Source: Symsagittifera roscoffensis (lineage: Eukaryota > Xenacoelomorpha > Acoela > Convolutidae). Taken from it: a stretch of 64,000 nt of DNA. Location of the stretch: the NCBI RefSeq assembly GCF_963678635.1, contig NC_087062.1, positions 51,738,028 through 51,802,027 on the forward strand, written 5' to 3'. A program made the position numbers and the translations under genes. The notes below the pieces were generated by a model, which searched no databases, was not told the DNA's origin, and saw only the letters and a list, made by a program, of their open reading frames with translations. Shown here piece after piece: positions 59,980-64,000 of the stretch (position 1 is the first letter of the stretch; every line of letters starts with the position of its first letter).

Positions 59980-60918
59980 TTATACTATCAAGTTTTCAGT
60001 GTGGGTAAGTCCTACCCCCACTCCCCGGACAAAAATATCCATCGACGTCCCCGTCGATCGCACACCGGGTATCAAGTCAAGGTTAGAAGCTGGAATGAGT
60101 AGTTGTCCTTCCTGGGCAGCGCAGGAAGGATCATCTCGTTCAGTCTTGATGTATTTCATGCTTTCACGATCTACGTCTTGAATCGTGACGATGGTCTCCT
60201 CAGGATCCGAGGTCGTTTCATTCAGCCACTCTAAGACACGCAGGTTCGTCAAGTCTTGTTCATATGACTGCTGTTGCTCGTCGTCGAATTCTACCTCGGG
60301 TTTCGACCAGTCGTCAACCCACTCATCGTCGTGATCATCGACTATGTCAATGTCTTGTGACACAGTTATTTCCTCTAGACCCACTACTTCCTCCACTATC
60401 TTCTTCAGATCTATCCTATCCACTACAAAGTCGTCACCGTAAGGATTGTACTTCTTTCTTGGTCTCGTCCCGTCCTTCTGACGAGTCTGTATCGTGAACG
60501 TAAGATCCGGTTCCAAGTTCTTGGGAACTTCTGTCTGTTCGGGATCCTGCCAATCTTCCTCTGCGTAGGGTAAGGTTTCATCGTCCGCTTCGATCTCCTC
60601 GTTTGGATCCAGGTCCAGCGGTTTATCCGTACCTTCCTCTACGACTTCGTTTCCATCGTTCTTCTCCCTGGTGCCCTTTTCATTGACCTCACAAGCAGGA
60701 TCCATCATTAGATAATCCCCTTCTTCCATGTCTGCAGGTATACACCAGTCTTTTTTCGATGGATTGTGTGGCTTGATGTTCTCGTAGTGGCCGGCTCGGC
60801 CAGTACTCAGTCTATAAAAGCGTCCCTCCTGGTGCACCTCTGTAATCATGAAGGGTCCCCTCCATTTTTTAGGAGCTTTTTTGTCCCTTTCGGTGGTATA
60901 ACGTTCTGAAATACCCAT
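59980..60918 (-). CDS. Pol C-terminus: integrase GPY/F module and acidic tail
   Basis: Starts within the end of the integrase frame in another phase. KKWRGPFMITEVHQEG is the GPY/F module of Ty3/gypsy integrases, which binds DNA and helps multimerise the protein. It is followed by RLSTGRAGHYENIKPHNP, then about 230 residues of acidic, disordered sequence (for example DLDPNEEIEADDETL, DDEWVDDWSKPEVEFDDEQ). The original protein must have read from the integrase frame into this one; the shift lies near 60870 and is probably a one-base indel. The frame ends ..GLTHTENLIV-stop, with the macro-like module in the same frame directly beyond. Confidence 0.7.
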   Translation of the reverse strand: MGISERYTTERDKKAPKKWRGPFMITEVHQEGRFYRLSTGRAGHYENIKPHNPSKKDWCIPADMEEGDYLMMDPACEVNEKGTREKNDGNEVVEEGTDKPLDLDPNEEIEADDETLPYAEEDWQDPEQTEVPKNLEPDLTFTIQTRQKDGTRPRKKYNPYGDDFVVDRIDLKKIVEEVVGLEEITVSQDIDIVDDHDDEWVDDWSKPEVEFDDEQQQSYEQDLTNLRVLEWLNETTSDPEETIVTIQDVDRESMKYIKTERDDPSCAAQEGQLLIPASNLDLIPGVRSTGTSMDIFVRGVGVGLTHTENLIV

Positions 60919-62414
60919 ACGTAGTCTCCCACCACCGAGTAAGCCTTTGCACCAGCTGCTTTCTTGTCGAATCTTTTCCTCTGCCTTGCCTGTGCTTGCT
61001 GAGTATTTCGTCTACACAAATCGTTCAACTCCTGTTGGCGTCTGATCACATCCCTCACGTAGACCTGTGGGGACGTTTTCTTTCCCTCATACTCTGGGTA
61101 GAAGAATGTTAAGGGTAAAGACTTTTCGTGTCCAGTTAGCATCATGTGTGGACTGCCTCCGGTGGTGTAGTGTTGCGTGCTGTTATATGCTCCCATCACC
61201 TGTGGAAGATATCTGTCCCAATCGGTCATGTACCTGGAACAATATACTCTCAGCATCGACACTAACGTCCTATTCTGTCTTTCCACTAAGCCATTCGTCT
61301 GAGGGTTGTATGTCGTGGAGTGAGCCTGAGCGACCTGTGAGCGTCTCATAAGCTCTTTCGTAAGCTCGCCTACGAAAGCTGTTCCATTATCCGATTGAAA
61401 CGTCATCGGACAACCATGTCTTGCTATCCACGTATTGATCAGGTGGTCGCATGTCTCTTCCGCCGAGGCAGTTATGCAGGGCACGGCCTCTGCATACTTC
61501 GTAAAATGATCTATCATGACCAGCACCTGATTATAACCATTGTCTGTCATGCATATCTTTTGGTGATCTATCTGCACCACCTCGTTGAATTCAGACGACT
61601 CGATCGATTGTAAAGGAAACCGCAACTTCCTTGGATCCTTGACCTGTTGGCATGACAGACATGCTGTTACCCACATCTCGCATGCCTTTTTCATCCCAGG
61701 CCACTCAAAGCGCTTCAGGATCCTCTGATATACCTTGTCGATCCCCTGATGGCCCATCTCATCATGTGACCTGAATAATAGCTCTGTCTGATAGAGTTGC
61801 GGTAACACTATCGCGTTATACTTGTACAGGATTCTGTCTTCCTCCCTTCTTTTGCAAGCCACAATCCCGTCCTTGTTCAAATATAGCCTCCCTTCCTTCT
61901 GCATGAAGTACTGTCTCAGGATGCGACAACTATCTTCCTCGAGATCTCCTTTATCCGGAGAACCATTCTCGATCCACCTTTTCAGGTTGCATGTCATGCG
62001 ATCATTTCTCTGCGCCCTTAGAAGATCCGAGAGTCTGTATCTCGCCTTCAAGTACGTCTTCATGACCCTCATCTGACTATTCAGCTCAATGGGCTGGTGT
62101 GTGTCTTCTTCCATCTTAACGCACCAAACCTTCGCCAACGGCTGTGTTTCTTGTTTAAACGGCTGAAGATCAGTCCTGACTACCTTTTTCTGCGGCAACA
62201 GACTTATCGAACGCTTCGATACCGCTATTGTCTCCAAGTCATCCGCTGCGTTGTCAAAGACTCTTTCGCTTGGTATAAGGTAGCGATCGCTGTCAGGATC
62301 CTGGTACACCTCTCTGTCCAGGTCCCTTGCCCGAGTTTCCACTAGTAGTATGTGTATCGCTAGTTCTGACAGTTCTGATCCCGAGTTCGAGTTCCTGTCT
62401 GAATAGGTGTCCAT
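60846..62414 (-). CDS. Ty3/gypsy integrase (complete zinc finger and DDE core)
   Basis: Integrase joins the retroelement cDNA to host DNA. The 522-codon frame has an H2C2 zinc finger (H217, H222, C252, C255 in RSHDEMGHQGIDKV...ACLSC) and an RNase H-fold core with D283 (VVQIDHQ), D342 (FQSDNGTAF) and E378 (TNGLVERQN). Exactly 35 residues lie between the second Asp and the Glu, as in retroviral integrases. It continues to AYNSTQHYTTGGSPHMML and a basic helix. The start given is an ATG inside pol: upstream coding continues in the same frame to the TGA at 62498-62496, so the true protein is a Pol polyprotein. The end is caused by the frameshift before the GPF module. Confidence 0.9.
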   Translation of the reverse strand: MDTYSDRNSNSGSELSELAIHILLVETRARDLDREVYQDPDSDRYLIPSERVFDNAADDLETIAVSKRSISLLPQKKVVRTDLQPFKQETQPLAKVWCVKMEEDTHQPIELNSQMRVMKTYLKARYRLSDLLRAQRNDRMTCNLKRWIENGSPDKGDLEEDSCRILRQYFMQKEGRLYLNKDGIVACKRREEDRILYKYNAIVLPQLYQTELLFRSHDEMGHQGIDKVYQRILKRFEWPGMKKACEMWVTACLSCQQVKDPRKLRFPLQSIESSEFNEVVQIDHQKICMTDNGYNQVLVMIDHFTKYAEAVPCITASAEETCDHLINTWIARHGCPMTFQSDNGTAFVGELTKELMRRSQVAQAHSTTYNPQTNGLVERQNRTLVSMLRVYCSRYMTDWDRYLPQVMGAYNSTQHYTTGGSPHMMLTGHEKSLPLTFFYPEYEGKKTSPQVYVRDVIRRQQELNDLCRRNTQQAQARQRKRFDKKAAGAKAYSVVGDYVWVFQNVIPPKGTKKLLKNGGDPS

Positions 62415-62495
62415 TCCTGAGTTTCGGGGATCGTCATCCGTCGAAGAGGTTGTGCTGGAGACTGCACGCTCCTCCAGATCATGTCTGTGCCTTTT

Positions 62496-64000
62496 TCACA
62501 TCCATCTGAACTCCCCGGACAAAACCTTGTTCCCCAGGTCCTGTTTCTCAACTGAAACTTTTTCATCTATCTCAGACTCCCCGGACAAATTTTCTTGTCC
62601 CGGGTGTTGATCTTGTGATCGCTGGTTCTTCTCATCATTCGTCTCCCCGGACAAATAGTCTTGCAGCAGGTTTTGTTCTGCCTTTTCACCTTCCTTATCC
62701 TCGTCCACAAAGGTGACGGTTTTCTTTCGCTTGCTGCTCCCCTGTTCTTTCTGTCCGTAAGAAGTACTGGTTAAAATCTCGTGGGGTATTGAGGATACTA
62801 GTTGCTGAACTATTGTCCTACAATCCCTCTCATTCTCTTCGTGCTGTCGTCTGGACGGCATGATCTTCACCTTCTCACTGACTGTTAGCGATGCCATCGC
62901 TGCTGTCCACTCGGGGTCATCTCTGGTCACTTCTCTTTCTAACAATCTACCCAGCATCCGCATCACTTGCGGTGTGACTTGCACCGTTCTATCCAATAAT
63001 GAGAGGCTGTTTATGTTCATGCGAGAGAGTTCTTGCTGGACCAGATTCGAGCGCAGCAACAGTTCCAAGGGGACCGGGTCCTCCTTGGGTAGGATCTTTA
63101 TCTCGGCTGCTTTCTCTACAGGTAACTCAGGATGCCCTGGAATTGGATGTCCAGACTTATCCAACCATCTCGTTAAGGGAAGCGCTTCATAAGTTTCTTT
63201 GTCCAGAAACGAGAATCCCTCCTTTATTTCCGCCTGATTGGCCTGCTTCTGTTCCAATCTTTCATAGAACTCAGTTTTCTTGCTGAGGCTGTCAGCATTC
63301 TGGTGTTTATCACGCATTCTATGTTCGATTATCATATGGTAGCCATCCAATCTTACTATCCATCTACCAATATAACTCTGATCCATGGAGTAGGTCCTCA
63401 ACCAGGATAACGCTCTGTTGTCCACGCGTAACTTGAAGGGAGCGCTCCCCAAGTATGCACGGTACTTTTCCACGAAGGTGACTACAGCAAACATTTCTGC
63501 TTTTGGTGCGCCATATTTCATCTCTGTGTCACTCAAGACATTGCTGCCGTATGCAATGGGACGGAGAACTGTTCTTCCGTTCCATTCTTGCTATTGATGC
63601 AAGATTCCTGAGATGGCCACTACCGATGCGTCTGTGTCAAGAACATACATGCCCTTTTCTGTAGGCATGCCTAGCACTGGCGCTTGGCACAGTTCCCGCT
63701 TTATGTTCTCGAAAGCAACCTGTGCCTCATCGTTCCATTCGAACTTTTTCCCCTTGTTGCGCATCAGCTTCTGCATCGGGTACACCTTGTCCGCTTATCC
63801 TTTTATGAATTCCCGGTAGTAATTGGCAAACCCTAGGAAGCTCAGGAGCTGTGTGTCCATTTTGGGAGCTTTCCATGTGAACACTGCTTCCACTGCTTCC
63901 GGGTCTGGCCTCACACCATGCCTATCCACCATTCTTCCCAGGTACTTTATCGAATCCCTAAGGATTTCCTATTTCGATGGTTTGCACTTCAATCCTGCTC
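62496..64000 (-). pseudogene. Pol: RT C-terminus, RNase H and long spacer
   Basis: One frame runs from the right edge to 62496, interrupted by single stops (TAG near 63970, TAA near 63800, TAG 63593-63591; TGA 62498-62496 ends it). It encodes the RT connection (SIKYLGRMVDRHGVRPDPE, LLSFLGFANYYREFIKG, KFEWNDEAQVAFENIKREL) and RNase H with D (VLDTDASV), E (KAEMFAVV), D (RVDNRALSWL) and D (QNADSLSKK). The YVDD box is outside the window. RNase H is followed by an unusually long spacer of about 300 residues before the integrase zinc finger, including basic KRKKTVTF and a 22-residue tandem repeat centred on LSGE. Confidence 0.88.
62511..62654 (-). repeat. 66-bp tandem repeat in pol carrying TTGTCCGGGGAG
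   Basis: On the minus strand the 12-mer TTGTCCGGGGAG (or one-base variants) occurs at 62654-62643, 62588-62577 and 62522-62511, spaced exactly 66 nt, and encodes LSGE each time. Further copies of the word are at 60032-60021 in another reading frame and, as CTGTCCGGGGAG, at the end of the candidate LTR (49309-49298). Confidence 0.7.

Larger units (their letters stand above)
49289..64000 (-). mobile_element. Giant Ty3/gypsy-type retroelement with an accessory gene cassette
   Basis: The element is read on the minus strand and open at the right edge. Order: RT end, RNase H, spacer, integrase, acidic tail, macro-like module, about 360 bp gap, coiled-coil/SGNH protein, second long frame, third long frame, purine tract, candidate LTR. 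At least 14.7 kb are present, and the start of pol, protease and any 5' gag lie outside. G+C is clearly higher than in the flanks. Each frame carries only one or a few stops or shifts. Typical Ty3/gypsy elements are 5-8 kb with at most one frame (env-like) after pol; here about 9 kb follows. Two elements joined head to tail is the main alternative. Confidence 0.65.

Noticed and set aside
50117-64000. Stop-codon reassignment, because many frames are open on both sides of a stop
   Set aside because: All three stop codons occur as interruptions, and DLST and RPS25 end normally with TAG. Ordinary decay explains it.

Overview
The window is animal nuclear DNA, almost certainly from an invertebrate. 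Two housekeeping genes anchor it, both on the minus strand. DLST (E2 of 2-oxoglutarate dehydrogenase, 45156-46508) is complete and has no intron. RPS25 (ribosomal protein eS25) is split into exon 1 (44780-44950) and exon 2 (21870-22058), which join perfectly across an intron of about 22.7 kb. Both genes have a TTTTTCAG acceptor a few tens of bases before their ATG, and only 205 bp separate the DLST stop from the RPS25 ATG. That spacing suggests an operon resolved by spliced-leader trans-splicing, which would fit a nematode, flatworm, rotifer or tunicate; the sequence alone does not decide the phylum.

Layout. 1-3060: a decayed Ty3/gypsy-like retroelement on the minus strand (gag with a CCHC knuckle, start of RT). 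3060-21860: AT-rich, mostly non-coding DNA holding dispersed and tandem repeats, two copies of an unknown decayed coding region (about 6700-7323 and 9996-10490), another decayed exon-like cluster (10590-11720), minisatellites, a foldback element and a tRNA-related repeat. 21870-44950: RPS25. Its intron starts (in plus coordinates) with a 759-bp direct duplication and three 250-bp repeats. It then carries about 17 kb of macrosatellite. I could translate monomers of this satellite into pieces of a LINE reverse transcriptase, so the array is an amplified LINE fragment. 45156-46550: DLST. 46795-49490: two diverged direct repeats, the first interrupted by a LINE-type C-terminal coding fragment. 49289-64000: a very large retroelement on the minus strand that runs off the right edge.

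The large retroelement is visibly richer in G+C than everything around it. Reading along the minus strand it encodes the end of RT, RNase H, a complete H2C2/DDE integrase with a GPF-type C-terminus, a long acidic tail and a macro-domain-like module. About 360 bp later comes a cassette of at least three more long reading frames. The first is a coiled-coil protein with an intact GDSL/SGNH hydrolase domain; the second starts inside its stop codon (ATGCTGA); the third is about 950 codons. The order pol, then accessory cassette, then a candidate LTR is unusual for Ty3/gypsy. The frames are broken by a small number of stops and frameshifts, so this copy looks dead but fairly young. The accessory cassette and the LINE-derived satellite inside RPS25 are the two most unusual things in the window.
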